Notes: generated from the letters alone by a model not told the origin. 64,000 nt of DNA from Dasyornis broadbenti (GCA_013397935.1 VZRN01005007.1:62001-126000), one strand, 5' to 3'. Numbered from the stretch's first letter, positions 27,101 through 56,361 are shown. Program-made: numbers and translations.

Positions 27101-30100
27101 TGTTACTAGCTGTTTGTATGAGAGGATATTAAATGATGATGGAAAGACAAAAGACTGTTTAGAGACCACCTACTAGAATAAACTTCTGTTAGTTTAAGAT
27201 TCAAGTAGAATTTAGAGAGTTGGAAATATTAGCATACTGCAGTGGGTGTATTATAAAATCTATGATGAAAAATATCAATTAATTGCTTTAAACAGAGTTC
27301 GAGTATAAATTACTACCTTAGGATAATATTTTTTATAAATCTGTTGATGAAATCCAGTAAGCCTTCTAAAAACACCTTCTGAGTGTTGGAAGTTTGATAG
27401 ATGTTTAGTAACAGAATATTTGGAATAGAAGTGTAGTGTACCTGGGGATGAGTGCTGCCACTGTAGACCTTGTGATTAAATCACTGGTGTGCAATGCCTT
27501 TTTTTGCACACCTCTCAGCAGTGTGCACCTTACCTGTCTGGACTGACAGAGCTAAATTTGTATATGCTCAGCTGTCCAAGTTGGAGATCTTTTTGAGATT
27601 TTTTTTTTGTTTGTTTGCAACCCAAATTATGAGCATGCCTAGGGTTATGTGAGCCCTCAAACCTAGGAAAACCTTATTAGATGGTTCAGAAATGCAAAAT
27701 CTAAATGCTTAATGCTAATGAATCTTGAGGCTTTTCTTAGAATAAGCACTGGTGGTAAACTAGACAGATAAATGGTTCAAAAGTGCTTTGGCAGGGTAAC
27801 TCTCAAGGAATGAAGCAAAGGAGTCTAAAATATTATGGGACTGGATCTTGTTGGCTTTATTTTGCTATAGCAGTTTTATTCCTATGTGTAACATTTGTGT
27901 TGGTCAGTACTCAGCTATGAATACCTTAGTAAAGTGGGTTTACTTAAAGTGAGGCTTTAAATGAATGAGGAGGAAGAAGGTAAACATGCAGTGCCTGGCA
28001 CGTACTTGTCTGGTAGAGATTATAGCAGTCTGTAGATCTCTTCTTCTAGCTTGTTTGAGCTGCAGGCAGAGCGCATTAAGATCAGTGCCTCCCACCACCT
28101 GAAATGGTAGAAACCTCACTATGAGCCAGTTGTTGTGAACTGGAAAAACAAAACCACCCTGACTTGGTAGCATACAGGGAAAAAAATTCTCTGTGTGTTG
28201 TTTTCACACCACTGAGCCTTAACAAAGCTCAATTTTATAGCAAACTAGCTTGTCAGCCAAGTATTAAATTACCACTAATGTTTCAAACTAGCAAATGGTT
28301 AAAATGTCACTGGCACAGCCCAGGATGTGCTCTCCCCAGCTCATTCCGCTGACAGTTCACAGCAGTGTGCTGTTGAATGTGTTAAAACCGTGTTCAGCCT
28401 GGGGAAACAGCACTACCGGGGTGTGGTTCTCCAAAGCACAAGCCTGTTTCCTGTGGTATCTCAGCTTCTGCTGTCTTAGATCGGGCTGAAGTTGCAAGTG
28501 CAGACCCATTCAAGACATAGCTGCTCGTAAATCTTAGGTTGCTACTCATCTTGAGCACAGGGGGCTTCTGGGGTGGAAAACATGTGTAAATCTTCCTGTT
28601 GAAGGATGGTACTAGGTCAGATAGCTTAAGGACATTTAAGTGAGTGATAGCGAAGGAATTCTGCTGATTCCAGCATGGGACCTTATTTTACTGTGCTAAC
28701 AAAGATGTGAGTCTTTAAGTATTCTGCATGAATTATGGGGTTACTGAAGCAGCTTTATTTTAAATTTTAGGGTGTGATTTGTTCTAAGTAGCCCTAAGAG
28801 CTATTTAGGCACAAGTTGCAAGGAGGTGCCACAGATGTTTCAGTTGTGTTTTCTGGTGCTCAGATATTTGGCTCTTGATCGCCTATGCAGATAATATCAG
28901 ATAAGAGTAGCTATTATGCTTTATCTATAAACAGTGGCACAAAAGGTCTATTTTTCTTTCATCGTAACTGGTACATTAATGTTTTAAGTGAACATGAAGT
29001 ACTTTAAAGATAACAAAATGCAATATGTAACTTAATGGGTCATTTAATGTAAGCCTGCTCATACCTGAATGTAGCTTTATGGATAGCTTTGCTCTCACTG
29101 GTGGATGGGCTGGGCAAATAAGGCTTACAAAGCCAGCACTCTTTCTGCTAGAAGAGTCTGATTCCAAGTGTAAGTAGCAAAGCTGTTTTGGGAAGCCAAA
29201 ACATTCAGCCATTCTAGGAAGTGACCAGATTCTTCTTTCACCAAAGCACCATGAAATTAGCCCATTGTCAGGGTCTAGGATTTGAAGAGAATAATTTTGG
29301 GAAGGTGTATACCAAGAGAACTTAAGGCATCTGCATGCTATTGAAAGCTGCTAATTAAGAAAAAAGCTTCATTCTTAAGAGTTTGGGTAATTTGTTCTTT
29401 CCTTGCTACTTCTGTGGGATGGTTTTGCCTTAGTTTGACATTATGTCAGAAGGTTTAGAGGGCTTCAAAACCAACTTATTTCTGATATACTTGTTCATGA
29501 TATCTTTGTTCTAGTAATGTCTAAATAGGATTCCTTTTGCATGAAACTAGAACTTCAACTTATGTTGACTTCAGCTTTTCTGTGCTAAGCCGATTTTAAC
29601 CTTACAGAATTCTTAGCTTAACTTAAAACAAGAAAACCTTTAGGTTCATCTCAAGAGGATATCAAGTACAAAATAATGGTGTGCCTAGTCTGAAGTAGGC
29701 TTTCTGGGAAACTTCAAAAAGTATTTGGATGTAGTTAGTGGTACTTTTTGGCACTTGCCTAGATTTAACTAGCAGAACACATCTTGCTTATGGGGAAAAA
29801 ACCCTGGTTCTGACTCTTGCAGTGTGGTTTCTTTATAAACAAGATGTGAAATCTGTCCATATTCTTCGTAGAAATACAGGAATCATAACTGTCTGTGATC
29901 ATATTGGTATTATGTGGTTCCCTGAATATTTTTCTGCTTACTCTTGCTTTTTTGGTTTCTTGAGTCATGCAGTTAGCTTATAGTCCAAATATGACTTTGA
30001 GTTGTTCTTAAACTGTTCAGTGTATTTCCCTCCACTCCTCACCACTGGAAGTCTGGTGGAGTGTGTTAAGAGAATTCATAGCACTGAAGAGCAAAGAAAT

Positions 30101-31296
30101 TAGGATTTGTTGATATAAGGTAAATGACTGTTGGCAAGAGAGAGAACTGTTAATGCAAGGCCTGTGTGCTGGGGTTTGGTGTACTGTGAGTATCTCATCT
30201 GTACAACTTCAAGTCTTGAACCTTTGCTTTGATGGAAAATTATTTTAAATAAAGCTGTTTTAATATGTACAGCTTGTGTTCAAAACTTGTGAAATATCTT
30301 CACCTTTTTCAGTTGATAGGCATGCAAATAGAATTGGATTCTCAGGCAGCTTGGTGTACTCAATGACCTCACTTTGCCTGGCCAAAAGTTAAGATATCTA
30401 CTTTAAGGCCAGGACAGTTTCTGTCCAGCCCCAAGTGTCTAAATCTTGTTTCCCTGTAATGATCGGGAGTTTAGAATGGGATCAGCAATGTTTTACACTA
30501 GCATTTGAGGTGAAATACCACTGCTGTTTAACTCGCTTCATGAGAAGTGAAAGGTGTGTGTATATCTTCCTGCTTCTGTGGGAGGAAGCTGCAAACTCTC
30601 TTGCTGGAGTCCCTTGCCACTTTCATGTCACAAGTGAAAATGTGTGACTATTCCTGTCAAAATAGTGCATCATATAACATTTCCTCTGGAAGATCATTCA
30701 TGATCTTGCATCTAAGGCTAGTATTGTCATGAAATCCTGACTGCAGTATTAAATAACATGTGAACAATTTCTGCAGTCTTTTGAGGTATTTCATCTCCCT
30801 GAAAGAATTATAAAACAGTGGGCATCTCTACTGCTATGGGAAGTGTTTGCATGTTCAGCATGCAGCCTTTTTGTCTTAGTGTGTGAGGACATCCTTGTGT
30901 CCTGTCTGCTTCATACCCACAGCCTTTGGAGCATGTCAGGGATTGTGCCTTGTAACTTCTCCAAATACTCACGGAGACTGGAAGCATATTGTTATTGTTG
31001 ACCAGCCTTCTGTAGCAGACTGAGTTATTAATGCTTCTGGGGACTTCCTTGATGTTCACCCTTCAAACAAAAGGGTTGGATGTCTTCTTGTGTGCACTAA
31101 GTTTTGGAACATCCCTGCTTTTGTAAAAGACACCAGAATGTTCTACTCTGGAAATTAGACTTCATAAGATGTAAATGGTTCTCATGTGTGTCAGTACATG
31201 TGAATCTTTGTAGAACCAGAGAGGATAAACACATTACAAAACAGAAAAGTTATATTCTACAGGAGAACTGTGAGTACCATGCTGGCAGAGCAGATG

Positions 31297-47404
<16,108 letters not shown>

Positions 47405-49711
47405 ACTCTCCCCTGCACCTGCTGCCCTGCACTCTCTTCTCCCCTCTTTCCCATCCTCTCCCATCATTCACTCATAATTGTGCTGTGCTGGAACCACTAC
47501 AGAAGAGTGACCATGGTCTTATTTATCAAGTTTTGGGCAAATGCTGGAGTTAGGTGACTGAAGAAAGAATAGTAGTTACATCTTCCTGGGGTGGCTTGGG
47601 AAAGCAAACACATTTTGGGTTAAATCTGAAGTTGTTTGGCTTGGGGTCAAGTCTCACTGGGTTGGGTTTGGTATTGCCCACTGAGGTGGCTGTGTTGCTG
47701 TCTTCTCCCGTTGTGTGGGGGGACTAGCAGATACTTGTGCTGCATTATATACAGTCAAGAGCTGACACTGTGCCTTCCTACTAACATGTGCAAGCTTCAG
47801 GATTAAGCTTAGTAGCCAGGGTCTGAATTTCTGACTTAACAGAGTCTGAATCTTGTTAAAAAGGGGAGACTGAAGCTTAGGAAGAAGGATTGAAGGTAAA
47901 ATATGGACTTTCTCTCTAAAAGACCAAAGCTTTTGTCCTACAGAAATAAGCAGACCAAACGGATTCTGTGGTGTTCCTGCTGGTGTTACCTTTTGTTGTT
48001 TAATGATGGAGCTTTGAATTTCCTAATCATGAGGAGGCCTTTGGAGTATTTCCACTGATACAGTGTGGTTTGGAGCCTCGAATTCCCTGCTTTCCAGAGG
48101 TTTTTGGCTCTGGTCAATGGCTTTGTTCACTATCATTTGTCTGACTTGAATGTAACCAGTGAGACAGAGATAGCTAAAGTACACTGCCTTCCTTTTTGGT
48201 TTTGCCAATGAAAATCTAAAGTGGGAGGTAGAAATGTAAAAGACTAAAAATTCCTGTAGCTGTATTTTCCCTTGCTGAACAGATACTTTTCTAGTTATGT
48301 GAACAAGATTTCAGGTTTTTCCACAAGAGGCCTTTTTAGCACATAGTCGTTGGTGCCTTATGACTGTGTATAGATCTACTGTAGCTCAGATGCCTTTAGT
48401 TTAAACTAGATGCAATCATAAAAAGTGATCAGCAGCTGGGGACCAAAAACTACTCTCATATCTGGGTCATGTACAAGACTGCATCTGTCTTCCTGGCTTC
48501 AGGCAGCCTTTGAGGGGAGAGGATCCTGAGATACTTGTCCAATTGCTTTCTTAATCCTCACTAGTAGTCTGCCACATCCCTGGCTCAAGTACTTTTCCTT
48601 CCCCAGAAGGATCCTTTGGCCATTTGTAGCTTTGAGAACAGAAGCTTTTTTCTTAGAATTGGGATAAAAATGGTTGTGACACTGGTCCTGAGGGCTGCTT
48701 GTGCCAGTTATTGTAATAACCATCACCTCCTGTCATCCAAGCTGTCCATGCTGTAGCTACTCAGATTTCCATTGCCATTTTCCTTGCCATTTCTGTGGAG
48801 GAAATAGCCATGTATGCTCAGGGTTGAATTGGATGTTGCCTTGATCCCTCATAAAGGAACTGTTAACGTTCAGGAGAGTCATCTTAAAAATTGGTTCCAC
48901 CTAAAATGAAGTCCTCCTTTGTTTTCCCCTCCGTGAATTAGCCTGTCCCTATAGGAAGTCATTAGGCTAGCCTGGGATTTATTTTCTTTCCTAGCGTAAT
49001 CCCAAATTTTGTGACTTGCTCAGTTTTGTTGATTCTCCCTTTGTATGATGTTACTGGTAATGGCAATAGAAGGAAAACATCTGAAAACTGGAGCATTTTC
49101 AGCTCCCTGGTGTATGGAAAAGGGCAAAGGGGGACTGTGCCAAAAAAGAAATGTTTATGATAGTGTTAACAAACTGCAGTATTTCCCCAAGAATTCCTTG
49201 GGTGGCTGGAAACAACCTCACCAGTGCTGTTACTTCATTTTTTGTAAGCAATGCAAGTCTGTGTGGAGATTCACACAAATACCAGCCAAACTCTGTTAGA
49301 AGCAGCATGCTAAGCTATGCTCCTAAATATCCAGATGTGTCATGTGGGACCCCCTTCTCTCCCCTGGATACAGCATGCTTTTGTGGGGCACATGACATGG
49401 CAAGCTTTCTGTTGGCCAAGAACAATATGCCTCAGTATCATGAAAGTCACAAATGAAAGATTGCAGTTAAATTTGTCAGAATGTATTTGCATATTTATGT
49501 ACTGAAGGTGATTGGCATTGGCTCTGTGTGAGTCTCGTTACTGGGGAACAGACAACCTTTAAACTTCTGTTTTGGTGCTTTAAAGCTGGTTCTCAGCACT
49601 TCTGCTCTGTCCATGGCAACTATTGATGCATTTGAGGGGAGAAAAGCCTATCTAACATTTTAATAATTTCCTAACAAGCTGACGTATGGTGCCTGGAATA
49701 TGTGTTCAAAT

Positions 49712-49717
49712 AATAAA
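49712..49717 (+). terminator. MSN: Candidate MSN polyadenylation signal 1
   Basis: AATAAA, about 2.3 kb after the stop. A plausible proximal site. Confidence 0.5.
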
Positions 49718-50308
49718 CCAGTAAAACTTTTCTGCTTTGATGGGTCACACAACACTGCTGAGCTCTCATGTATTATGATGTTGGCATGACTTCTGTTTAT
49801 ATGGTTTTTTAAACGTTCTAATTCCACATGGTCCAATATAGGAATAGAACGGCTTGTGCCAGTGAGTCCACCTAACTCTTTGTAGTTGTTTCAGCCCTGC
49901 CTTCTTTTTAACCAGTATTATATTCCAGTGGTATCTAATGATATTTGATTTCAATATTTCTAGCTATGCACAATTAGAAAATATTAGTCAAGGGATGGAG
50001 GGTATGTTTATGGTCCTCCTTCCCTTGGAAATGTATACTGTATTATAAAGAAATGATATTTTGCAAGAAAACTAATGTAAGAAGCTTTCAGTATTATGGT
50101 GAGATTTGTAGACACATTTTTTATTTGTTAGGATACAGTGAATTGTTCTTCCTTTTCATGTTCCAGTTTAATTGGATAACTACTCCTCTTGGGGGTGGGG
50201 GGAGGGAAGTACTTTATCAAGTGTTTGCCTGGCTTATTTTTTCTTGTTTTATTTTTTGTTGCTGTAAATTATGTTGAAGGTTTTTGACCAGTTGCTTTAC
50301 TGGATTAT

Positions 50309-50314
50309 AATAAA
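50309..50314 (+). terminator. MSN: Candidate MSN polyadenylation signal 2
   Basis: AATAAA followed about 15 bases later by a GT-rich element. A plausible distal site. Confidence 0.55.
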
Positions 50315-50446
50315 ACATCAATTCCTTAAGGTTGTGGAGTAATTCGTGGGTCCATTTGCTTATCTGCAGAGAGAACCTTGATTCAGACATGTTTTTCCTG
50401 TTCAGAGGAGTTGTTAAAATCCATACCTTGTTCTTCCTGAAGTGCC

Positions 50447-50452
50447 AATAAA
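50447..50452 (+). terminator. MSN: Candidate MSN polyadenylation signal 3
   Basis: AATAAA in the context GCCAATAAAGTT. A possible further distal site. Confidence 0.35.
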
Positions 50453-52561
50453 GTTCAGAGAAATTCAGCAGATTGTGTCTGGCTGGTTACTTAAGGTTTG
50501 CTTTAGGTCCAGTGCTGTGTCTCGTAGCTGAGCAGATCTGCCTTGTGATGCCCAGAGGTCAGCCTGGAAACTCTCTCGCAATTAAGGAGATCTTACTTGC
50601 ACCCTGAAAAGCAGCTGCTTGAATAACAACCCTTTCCCCTTCCCCAGCTCTCCCAACTGGAGCCAGTACTGGGAATGACACTTCTTTGTGGAGGCACTGA
50701 GTATAAATGTTCAACTTGAAAATGGACTGGCCAGGTGGAGTGGTGGGAGCTGCTGTGGGTGAGCGCCTGCTGTGCCATACCCAGGCCCATGTGCATCCAG
50801 GTTGGTGTGGAGAGGGTGGCTGGGCCTTGGTGCTGCTGCTTGTGCCCACACCTTGCCAAGTCTGTCCTGCCATCAGCCTGTTTTGGGAATTTCTGCACTA
50901 TTTACTTTACAGCTGCCTTGCTGTGGCTGTCTCCACCAGTTTCCCGATGTCTCGGGATGGGCTCCAGCAATGGAGGAGTGGCTGCTGCCACCTTTCTGCT
51001 AATGAACTGTGTGATCTTTATTTGCAGCTACTTTCTTTGTGATTGTGAAGAGGGGCCTCACAGAACCTCTGCCTCATGGTTGCTGCACTGCAGAATAAGG
51101 TGGAGATTTCATTGGAACATGTTAGTGTTCAGAGATCTGGTGCTGGGGAAGAGACCTGAACTTGTCTATAAACAAAACGTGAAGTGTGGAGCAGTAGAGG
51201 ATTCTGCAATCCCCACCAGGGGTGGCTTGTCTCCAGTTTCTATAGGTGAGTCTTTTTGTTGTTCCTTCCAGGATTCAAAAACCTGAACACTGGGGAATTG
51301 CATGCCTCCTTCAATGCTACAGCAGCCTTCAACTGAAGGTTGCACTGATCTGGAAAGGTTGATCTCAAAAATGACATTCTTGCTATTTCTAGTGCCCTTG
51401 CTTCTCAATGGACACTACCTTAGAGGTTTGAGGCTTAGCAATTCTCCATTTAGGTATATCTATATTCAGTTTGTCTTTGAAGAAATGGAAGTGCAAAGCA
51501 TTAAAGGCTGAAGGCTGCTTCTGCACAGGACCATGTTGTTAAAAAAAATTCACACCACCCTATTCTTCTAGTTTGCTGTAAGGCATTCTGTAGTTTAGAA
51601 TCAGAAGTTTGTGTTTAACCTCTAATTTCTATAGACAGCTTCTGTTGCATTTGCTAGTCTGTCTGGGATGCTTCAGATCCTGTTGAGGATATATCTACAT
51701 GTGTTTGGGGCCCAGCTGCTTTGTCTGTGGGACAGCGGCAGACTAGAGTATAAAAGGCTCTCAGAAGAGTGGGGGGACTAGATACACCCACTGAAAAGTG
51801 GTGTGGGACTTGGCCTCGGGGACCAGAAACTGTCTTTTTGCAGGTTCTGCAATGTTCCTTTATATATTAATTTATTAAGAACTCTAAAGAAAAGTCAAAG
51901 ATACTCTGTAGATTAAAATTTTCATTGAGCTCAATCTGTTTGGTAGACTAATGCACTTGGCCTGAGATGCACTGATTCCAAGTAGGACAAAGTAACTGCA
52001 GAAGTAAGACTTTGACTGCTTCCTCCTTCTCTTGTTTGCTCTTTCTAAAGCAGGGAATTGCAAGGACTTGGTCTCCAAATTCTCTTCTTTTTTTGACGCA
52101 GACAAGTCCTGTAGGGATTTCTCTAGGTAGATGAACAGCTTGTTAGTTGCTTGCTCAGGATGTGTTTGGAGGGAAGCACAAGCATTTTTCCAGACTCCAA
52201 AGCTTGGTAATGCAGTGTACAGGGTAGGGTATGATCATTATAGGCAGTTATATGGCAGCTGCTTGAGCACCTACAAAAGCAATGAGAAAGCAGAGAGCAC
52301 CCAAGCCATGACTTGTTTGCCCTGTACAATCAGTGTGACTGTTCTGTTCCCTGCCAGCTTTGCAGCTGTGCATAACTCAATCTTAGCTATACAGTTTAAA
52401 TGTCTTGCACCAGGGTATAATCTCAGAGTGTGTGACAACTGGCAAGGAACTGAATTCATCTGTGACTGAGGTCAAGCCAGAACTGTTGCAAACCCATAGG
52501 CAAATTGATGCCACATGTGATGTTAATGTCTCCCTGGCAGAAAAATAACTTCTGTAAGAAA

Positions 52562-52701
52562 AATGCCCCATCCCTGGAAATGTTCAAGGCTAGATTGGAT
52601 GAGGCTCTCAGCAGCCTGGTCTGGTGGATGGCATCCTTGCCCATGGTCAGGGGATTGGGACTAGATGATCTTAATCGCTTCCAACCCAAGGCATTCTGTG
52701 A
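52562..52701 (+). mobile_element. CR1 LINE 3' end
   Basis: Sense-strand CR1 3' landmarks: CCCCATCCCTGGAAATGTTCAAGG, GGATTGGGACTAGATGATCTT and CTTCCAACCCAAGGCATTCTGTGA. About 140 bases, heavily 5'-truncated. Confidence 0.88.
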
Positions 52702-54724
52702 AAAAAGTCTAGGCCTCACTGCATGAAATGCTAGGCTGAGGCTGGCCTTTGTCTTGCAGGTTTGCATTACTAAGTGCAGTTTGTAGACAAGGGAGCAGGT
52801 CCCTGTGTCTGAACAATGGCTAAATAAATATCTAGCACGAGGTAATGGGTCTCTAAACATTACTAGCAATTTTAGGATGGAGTTTTTCAGGACAGATGGC
52901 AGGATGAGGTGGGTATAGCGAAAAGTAGAAGAAAGGATGAGGAGATATTAGAGAGAGTAGTGCTGAAACTGCAGAAAATAATACTGGATGCTTGCGCAGG
53001 GGAATGTGCCTTCAACTTCTAGTCAGAATGCATTTGCTCAGAGCAAGTGTTAATACACAGCTTTCTGGTGAGCAGAGCTAATTTAAAAATGACAGGCCCC
53101 TATGACTGCTATAGCATGTGGTTGTGCATCATCCTTTAACAAAATGAATGCCGGGATTGGTCTTGAATCAACAAGTTTGACTGAAGGGGGTGTGAAATAA
53201 ACAGCTCTTGAGCTGGGAGGTTATGGTGAAGGCTGTCTATACACCCACATGCAGCAATATTGCCCTCCCATCCATCTTTGAAGCATCCTTGACTGGATGC
53301 TTGAAGGAGAAGCATCTACAAGTGAAGGTCTTGAACAGTGTCTGGGGCACTGTAACTTCTTAGTGGCCTTCACCTAGTCAGGCAGCAGCTGCATTGTCAG
53401 AGGTGGCTGCTGTCCAGAAGCCCTGTTGTGAACTCATTATACTTTCTTGTTGCAATGTCAGCCCCTCTCTGATTGCATTTCTGCCCTTATACTTCCAGTG
53501 GTGAGAATACGGTTCTTGCTCCTTTTGTTTGTCATTCTCAGAAGGCTGCTGAACATCCAGGGAAGGCTAGAATGGGGCAAACAGTTGTGTTTGAGAGATG
53601 TAGAAACTGAGGCACATTTACAGTTTTCTCCCCAAGCCCTCAGCGTCTGAGGCAGTATCTGTGACTTCAGCTCACTTGGTGTGAGCACTTTGTCCTGGAT
53701 CTGTGCCACTCTTTGGAGGCAGCAGAAGCACTCTCTTGTGGGCTTGCAAAAAGTCAAACCAGGACAAGTCGTTCTGTTTGCTTTTATTAGCAACTTGCTC
53801 TGGAACAGCAAAGGTGGTTGATGGGTTTTTAAAGTGAAAATGGGGAAGGGGAATTTTAGTTTTGTTCAGTGCTTTAGTTCTGTGTAAGCAAGCAACCGGG
53901 GTATTTGTGAGGCAGTGGGCTTGGTAGGAGGGGAGGGGTAAGCTGTTCTTGCTTTTCCAATTAATGAAGACGGCCTTCTGGAATTATTCATTATTTCTGG
54001 GTCCGTGTGCCTGCTGCTCTGACTACAGTTCCTGAGACTTCACCCATGGGAACAGCATGAGCTTGCCTCTGTCTACACCTGAATAACATGGCCAGTGATT
54101 GAGCCAAGGCAGCTCTGCTTGCTGGCAAGAAACTCCAACAGGGGTCAGAGGAGCTGGGTTTGGTATCTCAAACATCCAAGTATGCTTCTGGCTGTGGAGG
54201 GCTGCAAAGGTGTTCTGTAACTTCTGGTTGGTTGGATTAGGGCAGTGCTAATTTCAGTATTTACATCTCCATGCAGAAATCAGGGCTGAGGTGGAGTTAA
54301 TGGCATCTCATAGGTGTTCTGGATATTTGCATGAGTGTCCCTAGACTGCGGGAGAGGAGGGCCAAATATTTTGGTGTGTGGTACAGAAGATTTTGGACAG
54401 TGTATTTCAAGCTAGAAAACCCCTTCCTTACCAGCATGTGCCAACACATTGCTGATTGTGTAGGCATAGCCACTGCACTGACAGAGTATGATCTGCTGGC
54501 AAGAAATTGGGGAGGGCGGGCCAGTGTGCCTGTGTGCGCTGCTGGGAACTTGGTTTCTGCCAAACCATATCTGAAATACAGCTAAGGGTTCTCTTCAGCT
54601 GTGTCTGGCCTGCTCATAAAGTATGTGCTGACTTATGAAGCAACATTTTGAGAGATTTTTTTCAAAGCAATGGTATTTTTGCTTAGTTGGTTGTTCGGTT
54701 TAGGTTTTTTGCTGGTTGATTAGT

Positions 54725-54743
54725 TTTTTTTTTTTTTTTTTTT
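54725..54743. repeat. Poly-T tract
   Basis: Nineteen consecutive T residues. No processed pseudogene body was recognised next to it. Confidence 0.9.
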
Positions 54744-56013
54744 ATGGGAGGGATGGTTATTTGCAAAGTTTTCTATTTTTGTGGCCTTGGCTAAATGAAC
54801 ACTGATTTACTCAGGGCAGAAGCAAGATACCTTTTCTATTCGCAGTGTTTCAAAGACCTTAAAACAGACTATCCAAAATCTGTAAGGGTCTGATTCTATC
54901 CTGCCCCAGCAGAATTATTTTACTTTCACCAGGGAGCAGTTGTCCCCTTTGCTGCACCTCGTCTCCCTAACTTCTCTCTTTGCTTTGGCCTCTCTTCCAT
55001 CAGGTGACATTGACCTGTCACTTGCTGTGCTCTGAGTTCCTAGCAAGGACAGGAGTCAGTGCCAGACAAATACACCAATGTCCTTGCTGTGAAATCTGCT
55101 GTGCATATATCTAATGTATCTCTCTCAGCTCAAGGTTTGCTGCAGAGATAAGATGCTCTGTGGTTTGTATGTGCTGTGGCCCCTCTCCCTGCATCTCTCT
55201 TGGCAAGCCTTGCCTTCCTGCCATGTAAGTGCCTGAGACACAGAACTGGGCTGCCTGCTGCATCTCTGTAGTGCCTGAAAAGCAAACACAAAACCGGTCA
55301 GAGCCTCTCAGCTGTAGAGGCTGCACAGAGTGGTTTTAAATTTGGGAGTGAGATGGAGCTCAAGAATTTGGCTTTGAAGGCTGAAGCATTTGGGGCAGCT
55401 TGTAGGAGAGAACAAACTACCTGGAAAAGTTGAACTGAGAGTGAGTGGCCACAGAGTAGGGACACTGGCCAGAGCTGTGCTTAACTAAAACGAACAGCTG
55501 GCCTCACTGCCAGCTCTCCCCTGTGATACAAGCAAGGGTGAGGAGAAAAGTTATTGAAGAATATTCTGCAAATTATTAGAAATGAGGAATTTTTACATAA
55601 GCTGGTTTTGAGGAGTAGGATTGCAGAGAAGTCTCAGTGCTGTGTTGGGTAAGGCAATGATTTGACTGGATGCCATCATGTCAAGAGCAGAATTCATGTG
55701 TCTTGCTTTCACCCTATTGCTGCAGGAACTGGTGTGTCCCTCTCATCAAGGCAGCAGTCATTAGCACTCCTGCCTCTCTGTTCTTCCAGCCCTCAACTTG
55801 CAACTCCTTGTATGATTAGATCTGGCTACGAATATTTCTCCTGAAATTGGATTTAGTTCTGGCTCCTAAAAAGGAAGTCTCTGTAGGGAGAACAAAGTGA
55901 ACATTGCTCAGAAACTGGCATGGGGAGGTGATGCTTCTCACGTTACTATGCTTCAACCAATTCCCATGCCCTGATGGGCTGGACTGCAGCAAGATCCAGG
56001 CACAATCCATTTG

Positions 56014-56135
56014 TCCATCCTTCCTTCCTGCTTCCCCTCCCTCCTCCCTCCCACCACTCCCAGGGAGGCTGTCCTACTCTTTTTTTTTTTTCCTTTCCTT
56101 CCCCCCATCCTCCCCAGCTGTACGTATAAGTCCCT
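56014..56135 (+). promoter_or_regulatory. Pyrimidine tract and TATA-like box, probable ferredoxin promoter
   Basis: A C/T-rich stretch (about 56,014-56,117) is followed by TATAAG at 56,125-56,130, about 62 bases before the first ATG of the ferredoxin gene. Initiation about 30 bases downstream would leave a 5'UTR near 35-40 bases. There is no CpG island, which fits regulated rather than housekeeping expression. Alternatively, TTGTCCTTGCAG ending at 56,154 could be a splice acceptor after an upstream non-coding exon, in which case the pyrimidine run belongs to that acceptor region. Confidence 0.4.
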
Positions 56136-56191
56136 AATCAAGTTGTCCTTGCAGCAAACGACAGCTCAGGACCCTTGGAGCAGGACCCAGC

Positions 56192-56361
56192 ATGATGGCT
56201 CCTGGCATCTTGGGGCTCATGCGGAGTGGACTGAATGCGAGCAAAATTCGCCTCATTTGTCTCTGGGGTGTGACTGAGCAGAATCACAGCCCAGCAAAGT
56301 GGTGGTCAGAAAGAGGTTTCAGCTCCTCGCACAGGTTGCAGGACGCCCCTGGGGAATCGAG
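56192..56361 (+). CDS. FDX1-like: Ferredoxin gene exon 1 (mitochondrial presequence)
   Basis: Encodes MMAPGILGLMRSGLNASKIR, then an uncharged/aromatic stretch, RGFSSSH and DAPGES. It ends at GAATCGAG before donor GTGAGT, phase 2. R-G-F followed by S-S fits the R-3 type presequence cleavage site. The frame is closed by a TGA in the intron, so it is only 57 codons as an ORF. The join to exon 2 makes an arginine codon and keeps the frame to the ferredoxin domain. Confidence 0.85.

Larger units (their letters stand above)
47405..50335 (+). other. MSN: MSN 3'UTR (end inferred)
   Basis: Non-coding sequence after the moesin stop. Three AATAAA signals lie downstream: 49,712-49,717, 50,309-50,314 and 50,447-50,452. 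The second is followed by a GT-rich stretch (GGTTGTGGAGT), a good cleavage context, giving a 3'UTR near 2.9 kb. The first would give about 2.3 kb, closer to the roughly 2 kb I recall for human MSN. No repeats were recognised in this span. Confidence 0.65.
50460..56010. other. Intergenic region between MSN and the ferredoxin gene
   Basis: About 5.5 kb. It contains a short CR1 3' end (52,562-52,701) and a 19-base poly-T (54,725-54,743). A 183-codon plus-strand open frame at 50,735-51,286 has no recognised similarity. Overlapping 84-88-codon frames on opposite strands at 54.3-54.6 kb are probably chance. No other gene was seen. Confidence 0.6.

Noticed and set aside
30247..30253. AATAAA-like end (TTTTAAATAAAGC) that looks like a 3'UTR terminus inside the inferred MSN intron 1
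   Set aside because: No coding body or retrocopy was recognised upstream, and no poly-A or target-site duplication follows.
54297..54585. Overlapping 84- and 88-codon frames on opposite strands, the minus one with a presequence-like start
   Set aside because: No splice-linked downstream exon and no family similarity. The ferredoxin presequence is better explained at 56,192.
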